From: Armigeres subalbatus
Lineage: Eukaryota; Arthropoda; Insecta; Diptera; Culicidae
DNA length: 64,000 bases
Reading direction: 5' to 3'
Assembly (NCBI RefSeq): GCF_024139115.2
Contig: NC_085140.1
Span: forward strand, 424,475,781 to 424,539,780
Shown here one piece after another: positions 41,736 to 52,060 of this stretch (its first letter is position 1; each line of letters starts with the position of its first letter). The notes under the pieces are model-generated. The model searched no databases. It saw nothing but the letters and a program-made list of their open reading frames with translations, and was not told where the DNA came from. The position numbers and the translations under genes were made by a program.

Positions 41736-42025
41736 ATGTATGCAGATCTTCTTCTTCTTCAATGGCTCTACATTCCAATTGGAACATGGGCTGCTGTTCA
41801 GCTTAGTATTCTATTAGCATTTCCACAGTTATTAATTGAAAGCTTTCTATGTCCGCCATTGCAAGAGTATGTATCTTGTGGGCAAGTACAATGGTTACAC
41901 TATGTCCAGGGTGTCAAGAAAGTTTCCAACCCGAAAATATCCTAGACCGGACCGAGAATCGAACTCGCCGTCTCCGGATTGGCAATCCTACGCCTTTGCT
42001 TGCAAAGCTATTGGAGACCCCAGAA
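41736..42025 (-). mobile_element. Feilai-like SINE, near complete
   Basis: Read on the minus strand, a tRNA-like head (A-box region 'atagctttgcaagc', B box 'gagttcgattctcgg') is followed by 'ggtctaggatattttcgg', 'gttggaaac', a central body, 'taataactgtggaaatgcta' and a (GAA)n tail at 41745-41758. This order is typical of Aedes Feilai-type SINEs, as I recall them. It depends on LINE machinery for movement. Confidence 0.8.
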
Positions 42026-42594
42026 TGCATACTGGTTTCGAACAAAAAATAAGGGATAAAATGACCATTTGCTATAAAAAAAGGCGATTAGTGAAGTGTT
42101 CTATAAGAGCCATTAGGGCTCTATAAGAGTCTTGGATTTCTAAAATGCTAAAATAAATCCAAAGAAACCCGATTGTTTACTATACAAGCACATGAACATG
42201 TATGCATTCAAAACAAACATGCTGGAGCCAACTACAGTAGCAGTGATGAGCGTGATGACGAAACACAGCCGAGCAAGAGTGGAGTGCCAATGAAAACGAC
42301 TAAATTTCCTGTGGTTGTGGTGTTTACAGAAACAATTTACTTTTCCTGCGCTGCTGTTGTAATTCACCTGCTGGAACTTTCATTCTCTGGTGCAGTACAC
42401 TCCGGGTGGCTCCGTTTCCGCCACACCAGTAGTTGGTCAATATAGCCCGCATGAATTTCCGGTTCCACTGGCACTGCCATAAAAGCAAAAGACGGATACG
42501 TGCTGCCGACCCTCACTACTGTCACTGTGAGGCACGATTCAGTGACAATCAGTCCACGATCCACCAGAGCAGAGTAAGAGTATGAGCCATTACT
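42026..42594. other. Unassigned unique sequence
   Basis: No gene can be supported. A minus-strand frame (42364-42693) is open across unique sequence but its start lies inside the neighbouring MITE. It has no recognised domain. Confidence 0.4.
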
Positions 42595-43103
42595 CCTGTA
42601 GGGGAGAACGGTCCAAAATGCACCCCTTAAGCTTTTTCGATGATTTCGCCCATATAAACGAAAATACCCAACCATTTCAACGTATAGGTGCAAAATTTAC
42701 AAACCCAGCTACGTTTCACAATGATCTCCTATTCAAAACAATATCGTTTTCATGACTTTCTAACGCATGTTTTAAAAATAGGCCTGGGGCAAAACGCCCG
42801 AATGGTGGTCTAAAATGACTCAATTGCATGTAAAATGATGGTGAACGCATGGTTGTTTGTTTTTTCTCAATGGATTGAACTACAATCTTACGGATACGGT
42901 GGAAAAATAGCAAATCGGTGAATTTGAGTGAATATGAAGGGATGTTGCTAAATTTTTCCAATGGAGCTCAATGATGGATAACTAATTATGAATCGTAATA
43001 GTAATATTCGTTCATAAATGTACTACAATAGATTATATGAGTGATTTTATGAGTGAGGCCATTTTGCCCCAGGGGTGCATTTTGGACCGTTCTCCCCTAC
43101 AGG
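42595..43103. mobile_element. 509-bp MITE
   Basis: TIRs of about 32 bp begin CCTGTAGGGGAGAACGGTCC and continue 'aaaatgcacccct' at both ends. 'ggggcaaaacgccc' and 'gccattttgcccc' lie inside. CTGTA is part of both ends, so a TA duplication (42599-42600 and 43098-43099) is possible but cannot be separated from the TIR. No transposase. Confidence 0.85.
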
Positions 43104-44356
43104 CTGACACAGATATATGTAATAGCGAGTAGATAGCAATAAATAGCTACGAGCACGACACATGTAAATCCCTCATGATGGCAAAAGCTCGACAGAACAA
43201 TAAAAGCGCGATTGGGAGCAGCGCTCAATGTTATTGTGGAGGAGGGCGCGTTTCAATGCTTGTCACGCATGGCTCAGTGGTGGACGGGTGAAGGTTACGT
43301 GGGATTTGAATACTTGTTGCTTTCGGTGTGAAACTCTGGCGTGACCAATGGCTATGCTGTGGTACCAAATGCGGGACAACGACAACAACAACGCAAAATA
43401 CGGTGCAGGATTGAAATTCGAAATGATTTCCCATGAGGGTCCTTTGTGCCATTCTCGTTCAGCAAAGTTTCACCGAAAGGCCATCATTTCACTGAAAAAT
43501 TATGTCTTTGAGAGAGGTAGGTTGAATATTCTAGAAAAAAATCTTACGTAATTAGACCAGAAATAAACAACGCAGTCTAGTTTTCTACAACATTACTTAT
43601 TTGTGTGAATTGTACAAGTTTTTGTAATGGACAAGCTGAACAAAACGCAAGACAATTAAGACATAATTCCCAATTAACTGAAATCCCGCAAGCTCCGCAA
43701 TTCTGAGCCCTTGGTGCGGTACGGCAGCCAGTTTGTGCAAACGCTTATATTTACTTCAAGAAAATACCGCTCCTTCGAAGCGCGAAGAGGAAATGATTTT
43801 CTCCATTAGCATCCCAATGCCTCTGGCGTTGGCCGCCAAACATCTTACCAGATTCAGACTCGCCTTTATCCAGTCGTACAATCTGCATCGTTTATACTGA
43901 AAGTTGGTTGGTTGTTGCCCGCTATGAAACTAAAAACCACGGACTCGGAAGCTATTTCTATTTCGGATCAAAAAACGGTTGATACGAAACCGTTATAAAA
44001 CCAAAAATGTTAGTCGGCAAATGCTTTCTGTTGGCTGGTCAGATCCGGTTTAACTGTATGGAGGTTTTTCTTATTTCAAACCCGAACCCGTCGACGAGAG
44101 AAGCTAAAAAGGAATTTGGGTCCCATCTGGGTTAGTACTCGGCACCCTTGAAATTGGTTGTATTTTTCACCGCAATTTGAGAAGCCGGTTGCTCTGAAGG
44201 ACGAATTGGTAAGTGTTGATAGGCGAATGAATGGATGAGAACCAATGCTGAGAGAATTCAAGGCTGATTTTTCGCACTTCAGGAGCACAATTAGAAACCT
44301 TTGAATGGTATTCTTAGTCTTTTTATTATAATGTAATAAAATATTTATAAGGACCA
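43104..44356. other. Gene-free region with a family Y scrap
   Basis: 43436-43520 ('ccattctcgttcagcaaag', 'catttcactgaaaaat') is a decayed family Y start. Otherwise no repeat or gene is recognised. Confidence 0.45.
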
Positions 44357-44402
44357 ATGGGGGCCCTCCTTAGCCGTGCGGCTACAAAGCAAGACCACGC
44401 TG
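44357..44402 (+). mobile_element. Feilai-like SINE head fragment
   Basis: 'ccttagccgtgcggctacaa' and 'agcaagaccacgctgag' match the head of the SINE at 61741-61860. The B box and body are missing. Confidence 0.6.
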
Positions 44403-44819
44403 AGAGCGGTTTGGAAATTGCCTCTGGCGTTGCCGTTCCCCTATTACGAATCACTCCTGCTGTCATAGTTGTCGAAATTACATCCTTTAGTATGTTGAAA
44501 TCATTTATGAACCTGCTGGATGGATCACTCTTCATGTAGTTCTCGATCAGAATGGTTTTAATAGAAACCAATTAGACAGGATTCCCCGTTGAATGAAATT
44601 AGTTATGAATAGTTGTTGCGGTTAAGGATAAGTATACGAGAAAGGCAAAATAGGACAATTTTCCTGAAAATAGGTAATAATAATATTTCAAATTGAATAC
44701 TTACCGTCAACCTAAATTATTGAACATAGTTCTACAGCAATTGATCTGAAATATAAAGATGAAGAAAATCATTTTAGTCAATTTCAATCAAAAATAGTTA
44801 TACAGGATGCAAGAGATGT

Positions 44820-44950
44820 TTCTTTTTTTTTCATTTTGCGTTTATTTGAAGGCTCATTTGTCGTTTGGCGTTACGGAGCCGGATACTTTTTTTACAATTC
44901 ATTTTACAGTTTTCGTGGCAAGGCAAACGATGGGTGTTCGCGCATGGACC
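44820..44950 (-). mobile_element. Short 3' end of the young I-type LINE family
   Basis: A T-run followed by 'gcgtttatttgaaggctca' and 'ggcgttacggagccg' closely matches the 3' end of the full LINE at 45946-46020. It is a strongly 5'-truncated insertion of the same family in the same orientation, 1.1 kb away. The inner limit is approximate. Confidence 0.75.
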
Positions 44951-44984
44951 GAACGAAAATCAAATATTCCCTCCTTTTTGTCTT

Positions 44985-45932
44985 CAAGTGCGTAATCTCC
45001 TGTCGGGAGATTCAAAACAATACGAAAGATGAGCTGGAGGAAGGAATGGCAAAAGAAGAAGTAATCGCCATAATACATCAAGGTCGGGTAAAACAAGAAT
45101 GTACATCCCGGACCCCCTGATCTGCAACAAGTGCTACGCGTACGGACATTCCAAACTCCGATGCAAGGGTACCGCCAAATGCAGGAATTGCTCCGGGACC
45201 AACGAATTTGTTGAAAAATGCAACGCCACTCCCTTCTGCCTACATTGCCAAGGCTAGCAAGGCCCAACCAATCGGTCATGCCCAGTCTACGAAATGGAGA
45301 AGGAAACCGTTCGACTCCGGTTCACCAAAGGGATCACCCAACAGGAGGCAATGAAGCAAATCCAAACAGGCGGCGGCTCCTACGCGGCGGTCAGTCAGGT
45401 CCATCAATGGTTGGTCGCAGCCTGGCAAACCCCACAAGTTCCCGACCAACTGAAGGCAAAAGAAGACACCATCAGAAAGTTAACCGAAACCATCTCCCAG
45501 CTGACGTCAAGAATAGAAGAACTGGAGAAGAAGAAGGAGAAGAAACAGAAAAAGCAAAACAAACGAAGGAAGACGGCAGCTGGTCCGAAATGGAAACCGA
45601 TTGAAGCAGATGACAACCGACAAAACAGATGGAACTTCGACACAAGTGGCCTCTCAGTGGCGACTTGGCCTCTCAGGTAAGTGTTGCTCTTTTGAAATCA
45701 AGCGTTGCCAAGCATAAGCGTCACCCTCCAACGGAAATCCACTCTCCTTTCAACAAGAGAGTCTCTGCAAACCCATTCGGCATTCTGGACCAAAACTCTT
45801 CCGACTATGGCTATCCCCCGGAAACACAAAAAAAAAATCAGCACACATCAACACTACCCCGATGAAAAGCAACACCCAAAGTACTCCACTTGTCCTCCTT
45901 ATCAAACTACAAATGGCCAACAAAAACCCAAT
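44985..45932 (+). pseudogene. Old I-type LINE, ORF1 (nucleic-acid chaperone)
   Basis: ORF1 of an older LINE survives in pieces. 'DELEEGMAKEEVIAI' (about 45030) is followed after a frameshift by zinc knuckles: 'CNKCYAYGHSKLRC' is a clear C-x2-C-x4-H-x4-C, then 'CRNCSGTNEFVEKC', then 'CLHCQG' with a stop at 45257-45259, then 'RSCPVYEMEKETVRLRF'. A coiled, very basic segment ('EELEKKKEKKQKKQNKRRK') follows. ORF1 proteins of this type bind element RNA. The young minus-strand LINE at 45946 separates it from ORF2 at 52061. Confidence 0.8.
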
Positions 45933-46332
45933 AAATAATCAATCTTTTTTTTTTTTTTTTTAACTTTCGTTTATTTGGAAGGCTCATTTGCCGTGAAGCG
46001 TTACGGAGCCGAAATCAAGTTTAACAATACATTTCTTGATTCTTATACATAGTGTTAGTTTTGGGGAACCGAAAGACTCGCGGTTTAGTCGAGGTTAGGG
46101 AATACAATAATACAGTAGGAAAGGAAAGGATTTTAGGGTGCTTAAGTAATTACGATGCTGATGTTCACAAAGTTGACATTCCTCGCATTTTTACATCTAT
46201 AACGGGACAAACAAACTTGTTTTTGGGAGACAACGACGAGAGGAAGACACACGGAAGGGACGACAGACATATACAACAGGAGGAAGACATTCGTAATGGG
46301 GTACGACAGACAAGGGAATGGGCAGGCAATGA

Positions 46333-49300
46333 TTACAGTTTTACATCAGCAACTTTCAAAAATTGGTGGACCAGGGACATGTACTCGAGATCAAGGCCCG
46401 ACAACACTTCTCTAATAGGCTTTGGTTGTTTTCCTCGGACCCGGAGATGTTCAGTTAGCGCAGATCTGGGGCCACGATGCTCCTCGCACGCCCACACGTC
46501 ATGATCGATGTCCTGATAATCCTCGCCGCAAACACAGAGATTTCCTTGCGAGAGCCCCACTCTGAAAAGATGTGCATTTAGAGTGTAGTGATTGGACATT
46601 AGACGACACATGGTTCGAATGAAGTCTCGTCCCATATTCAATTTTTTGAACCATGGACGCTTCGACACCTGCGGGCGAATTGAATACAGCCATCTACCCA
46701 ACTCCCCATTTGTCCATTTCTGTTGCCAGCTGTTCAAGGTTTCCTGACGAACTAATGTGAAAAATTCATCGAAGGTGATTTTACGATCGTAAATATCACC
46801 TTCCATAGCGCCCACCTTAGCCAAAGAGTCCGCTTTCTCATTTCCCGGGATCGAGCAATGAGAAGGGACCCAAGCCATGGTGATTGTGTAAGACCGTTGT
46901 GATAAGGCACTCAAAGCTTTCCGTATCCCATTTAGAAGATACGCTGAGTGCTTAACCGGTTTCATTGACCGAACAGCCTCCAAGGAACTTAGACTGTCGG
47001 TGAAGATGAAAAAGTGGTCAGGAGGTAGGGATGCGATTTGCTCGAGTGAATAGTGTATAGCTGCTAGCTCAGCAGTATACACGGAACAAGGCTCTTTGAG
47101 CTTAAAGTAGGCGCTATGAAAACGTTGAAAACACCGAAACCAGTGGAGTCATCAATTTTGACCCGTCTGTAAAAAGCTTCTCTCCTCACTGGCGTGCCCG
47201 TATTTGCTTGCAAATAATGGAGGTATGACCTCCGCACACAGAAAGTCTGGTATTCCATGAACCTCCTGCTTCATGGACAGATCAAAAGTAACAGAGGAAC
47301 TGTAAGAGTCTAAGAAGTTAGCACGATTGGTATCTACCGAAGAAGGGCTTACCTCCAGCGTTATGTACCAGAGGTAAATACTCATGAATCGAGATTGAGG
47401 GTTTTGTTCGAGCAGCTTCTCGAAGTTATCAATGACCAATGGATTGAGAACCTCACAGCGGATGAGGAACCGGAGCGATAATTCCGCGAAACGATCTGTT
47501 AGTGGCAGTACTCCCGCAAGTACTTCCAAGCTCATTGTATGAGTCGAATTCATACATCCTAACGCGATACGGAGACAGCGGTACTGAATCCTTTGAAGCT
47601 TCAGCATGTGTGTTTTAGCCGCGGACTGGAAGCAGAAACTACCGTATTCGAGGACCGACAAAATGGTTGTTCTATACAACGTCATAAGATCTTCGGGATG
47701 CGCTCCCCACAATGTTCCGGTTATTGATCGCATGAAGTTGATCCGTTTCTGGCATTTTTGTGTCAGATACACAATATGCTTCCCGAAGGTGCATTTCGAG
47801 TCGAACCAGACCCCGAGGTATTTAGAAGATATGCTATGAGTGATTGTCTTACCCATCAGTTGGAGCGGGAACTTTGCCGGCTTATGTTTTTTGAAAAGAC
47901 AACCATCTCAGTTTTCTCCGGAGAGAATTCGATACCCAGCTTCGTAGCCCAAGTGGACAAATTGTCCAGAGTATCTTGCAACGGTCCTTGCAGATCAACC
48001 GATGTTGGCCCTGAAACGGATACAACACAATCATCTGCAAGCTGTCTCAACGAGCAATTTGGCATGAGACATTCATCAATGTCTCTGACGTAAAATTGTA
48101 AAGAAGGGGGCTCAAACATGAGCCCTGGTGGAGACCCATGTAGCTAATTCGTGAAGTTGCCGAGTCACCATGAAACAAACTCATACGCTTCTCTGACAAC
48201 AAATTGTAGAAATAGTTGTTCAAAAGTGGTGAAAGTCCACACGAGTGGAGTTTGTCAGATAAGACATCGACGCAAACTGAATCAAAAGCCCCCTTAATGT
48301 CCAAAAACACTGAGCCCATTTGCTCTTTTTTAGCGAAAGTAAGCTGAATTTCTGAAGAAAGCAACGCAAGACAGTCGTTCGTTCCCTTGCCCCTGCGGAA
48401 ACCAAATTGTGTATCTGACAACAAACTATTGGATTCAACCCATTTGTCTAGCCGGAAGAGAATCATCTTCTCCAACAGCTTCCGAAGACATGACAGCGTC
48501 GCGATGGGGCGATACGAGTTACAATCCGACGCGGGTTTTCCGGGCTTCTGGATGGCTATCACCCTCACTTCCCTCCAATCATCCGGAACAATGTTGCACT
48601 CCAGTAACTGATTGAACAAGTTCAACAAGCGCCTCTTCGCGACGTCTGGGAGGTTTTTGAGGAAATTGAACCTGATTCTATCCATCCCTGGAGCGGAATT
48701 GTTACATGAAAGGAGAGCAAGTGAGAATTCAATCATCGAAAAGGGACGATCCATATCATCCCTGTCTGCAAAAGCATCACGTAGCTCTTGCCTCACCGGT
48801 ACCGAATCCGGACAAACTTTCTTTGCGAAGTCAAGTATCCACCGCGACGAGCTTTCACGATCTTCGTTTACGGACGACGCGTTGCGCATTCTTCTCCCGA
48901 CGGTCCACAGAGTTTTCATTGAAGTCTCGCGCGATAAACCTTCAACAAAAGTGCGCCAATATCCGCGCTTCTTCACTTTGACCAGTTTCTTGAACTGGAT
49001 TTCGAGCGCGGTGTATCGTTTGTGAAGAACGATCGCCCGGTGTTTCCGAAATTCTTTGAACGCGGCGGATTTCTCGCGATAAAGTTGCGTACACTCGATG
49101 TCCCACCACGGACTGTAGGGTTTCCTACGAACCGAAGCTCCTGGCACCGGCCGACGTTGTGCCTGAAGAGCGCTTTCAAGAATCAACTGCGATAGAAACT
49201 TGTACTCTTCCCGCGGGGAAGTGCTTCTATCGACTGTATGCCATCGCTGATGGCGTCCGCATATTGCCCCAATCGATGTGCTTCGTGAGGTCATATGAAA

Positions 49301-50002
49301 GATCGATGGAAGCAGATTGCTTATGTCCATTGGAAATCGAGACTTCTATCGGCAAATGATCACTACCATGGGGATCTTGGACCACCTTCCAAGTACAGTC
49401 CAACGATAATTAACTCGAACAAATGGAAAGATCTGGACGGCTATCTCTTGCTGGAGGAGCCACTCGTGTAACTTCTCCTGTATTCAAAATTGACATATTG
49501 AAGTCGTCGCAGAGGTCGTATATCATTGATGAACGGTTGTCGTCGTACAGTTCCCCCCAGCCTGTTCCGTGGGAGTTAAAATCTCCCAGGAGCAACCGTG
49601 GCTCGGGCATAACCGAGCAGATGTGCGAGAGATCTCTTCGAGATATCGCGGTGTTTGGAGGAAGATATATCGAGGCGATACTGAGGTCTTTTCCTCGAAT
49701 AGTCACCTGACATGCGACAGCTTCGGTGCCAGACATCGGCGCAAGATCGACTCTATAGAAGGAGTGCTGTTTTTGATCCCTAAAAGCACCCCTCCATATC
49801 GATTTGCCCGATCGCGGCGGATTATGTTGAAATCAGGAAAATGAAGGTTCACATCTGGTGTTAGCCATGTTTCACATAAAGCAAAAGCATCGCATTGTAA
49901 TTTGTTAACTAAAAATTTAAAAATATCTAATTTTGGAAGAATACTTCGACAGTTCCACTGTAGAATCGAAATCATGTTACCCTTATTGACTAAGTTAGCC
50001 AT
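46333..50002 (-). pseudogene. Young I-type LINE ORF2: endonuclease, RT, RNase H
   Basis: The ATG at 50002-50000 gives 'MANLVNKGNMISILQWNCRS'. Endonuclease motifs: 'CETWL', 'LLLGDFNSHGTGWG' and 'PHGSDHLPIEV' near 49360. RT (48047-49330 and 47856-48119): 'APGMDRIRFNFLKN', 'VIAIQKPGKPASDCNSYRP', 'TQFGFRRGKGTNDCLALL', 'VFLDIKGAFDSV', 'GLHQGSCLSPLLYN', then 'QLADDCVVSV', where the usual Y of YADD is L. RNase H (46333-47160): 'TDGSK', 'YTAELAAIHYSLEQI', 'FTDSLSSLEA' and 'HCSIPGNEKADSLAK'. At least five frame breaks (near 49720, 49400, 48110, 47860 and 47090-47160) inactivate it. About 1,220 codons, the usual length. Confidence 0.9.
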
Positions 50003-51365
50003 CGAAGGATACAAATGACTCGAGGAGGGGCATTTTCGAAGCCAGCTGCTTCAGGAGAGGAGTCAGAATAGGAAGAACAGTTTTGACCATGTTCTTCACG
50101 GGGTCGGAAGCATCAAAGAAGTTGAGGATGAGCTCCACGATGCCAGAAAGTGTGAACATTGGAGCGCTCGGGAGTTCTTCTGCTCGCTCTGTATGCTCTC
50201 TTTCTGGCTGAGAAATCGCAAAAATGGGGCATCTGGGATTTTAGATGTTCCCGGAAGCGGTGGAAACTCTCGATCATCCCGATGTGAAACCACAAAAGTT
50301 GATCGTTTTTGAGTATTTCCTCCGCTTTGAATTTGACCATGTTGGATTGGGGCTCACTTTGAGGCTGTTTTCTAGGCTTTTTCGAGGGTCGCTGGCTCTG
50401 TTTTATTCTCTTCCTCGTTGAGCCATTGAAAACAAAGGGAACCCCATTTCCAACCTCGGAGTCAGAGCTACCTTGATCGTCCAAAGGAAGAGACGAGTAG
50501 ATGGTGTCAGAAACGAGTGGAGGAGCGGCCTTCCTCAACATTTCGGCGTAACTTCGCCGAGAACGTTGCTGAAGAGACCGCTTCTGGTGGATTCGCTGCT
50601 GTATGTACGTTGGGCAAGCTTCAAGAGCATGTGGAGGGCTTTCGTTACAATAGACACATTTCGGTGCCGTCTTGCACGCGCCCTCCACATGCTTCTCTCC
50701 GCATGATGCACAGCGAGGTTTATTGCAACAGTACTGAGCGGTGTGGCCCAGCTGCTTGCAATTAACACAATTCATCACCTTCGGTACATACAGCCGAACA
50801 GGTAGACGAAGTTTGCCAATCACTACGTAGTCAGGCAGTGCGGACCCGGAAAAAGTGACGCAGAAAGAGTCAGACGGGGAATAACTCCGCTTCTCTCCCT
50901 CCTGCGACACCGAATACATTTGTTTGCAATCCAGTATCGCAACAGGAGGCAAAGAAACGTTCTTGAAACGACCGAAACCTTGTTTCAAATCGTCGCATGT
51001 CATACTTCCCTCCGTCACCACCCCGCGATCTCACACACTGCTGACGGTAAATACACCCTATATTCGAGAGTGAAAAGCTCACAGGTGACAATCTCGTTGG
51101 CCTGTTTGCGATCACTGACCGTGACACGGAGTTTACTGGACCCAACCATGTCAATGGTCGTGACAGACGAAAATCGCTTTTCCAGATCTTTGCTAATCTG
51201 GCTGATATTCAAACGTTTGCCTTTGGGTCGAAAGAAAACAACATACGGCCCACTAGAGTCGTGAGGGTAGACCTTGGGACGGGGGCTCGTAGAGGAAATT
51301 TTAGCGTTGCTGGTGTCCATTTCGTTTTGGTTTGGAACACCCGAATGCAACGAAACATCTGACAT
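49995..51365 (-). pseudogene. Young I-type LINE ORF1
   Basis: The ATG at 51365 starts 'MSDVSLHSGVPNQNEMD'. An RRM-like part ('GPYVVFFRPKGKRLNISQIS', 'LRVTVSDRKQANEIV') precedes a frameshift near 51015-51021. The next frame has 'MNCVNCKQLGHTAQYC' (C-x2-C-x4-H-x4-C), 'CASCGEKHVEGAC' and 'CVYCNESPPHALEAC', three zinc knuckles in a row, then a basic tail. Further frameshifts lie near 50290 and 50160. The terminal part reads 'IVELILNFFDASDPVKNMVK' to 'LLESFVSFDG' with TAA at 49995-49997. The stop overlaps the ORF2 start. Confidence 0.85.
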
Positions 51366-52060
51366 GGAATACGAAGTACCCCGCCAACTTCGCCTTCGCG
51401 CATTGCGGACACGAAATGCGCCGCTGCAGCGAGGCACAATCTCTTTTAAAACTAAACAATTATCACAAGGGCAGAAAAAAACACACACACAAACAAAATA
51501 ATGATTTGGGACAGAGGGGAAGACGAGTAAAAAAGAAAGAAAAAAACTATTCCAATAGGATGGGGAAGAGAGGGGAACAATGAGAGGGAGCTCAATTAAA
51601 TACTTGCGTTCACACTGCTGTGTTGCCGGCTAACAGTTCTGGCAGCACACACTAGCTCGATAGACACTCGCCGGTGGTGCGGTCGAAGCGAACCACGCTA
51701 TTGTTGGTGTTCTCGCCGCACCCAACACTGCAACTGGGTGGATGGATGGTGGCAGGACGGCAGCGTCTGTGTTGGTGGAGACGCACGATGGATGATGACT
51801 GTCGGCGTGGGACGATGATGCCTGCGCCTGCGATGGACGCCGAATAAACTGCAAAGTTTTGCGTAGTTGCAAAACCAACGAAATGGCTACTTAACTGCTA
51901 CAGCTAAGCACCACTTCCACTCAAGCACTATGCTTCAAAACACTTTCGGAAAAAAAACCACTACCTGTACTTCAGGAAAAAAACCGAATGAGAAGCAGAC
52001 CGTACGCGGACTTACAACCGTCTCGCACGGATGCTCGACGTGGAATCAAATAATCAATCT

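Larger units (their letters stand above)
45946..52047 (-). mobile_element. Full-length I-type LINE with RNase H (6.1 kb)
   Basis: The element has, on the minus strand, a 5' UTR (52047-51366), ORF1 (51365-49995), ORF2 (50002 to about 46333), a 3' UTR and a poly(A) tail (T-run at 45945-45961). An exact 13-bp duplication AAATAATCAATCT flanks it (45933-45945 and 52048-52060). RNase H after the RT marks the I group; MosquI is a mosquito member, but identity was not tested. Both ORFs contain frameshifts, so it is full length but inactive. It splits an older plus-strand LINE. Confidence 0.92.

Noticed and set aside
42364..42693. Minus-strand 109-codon protein
   Set aside because: The start lies inside a MITE and the frame has no recognised domain.
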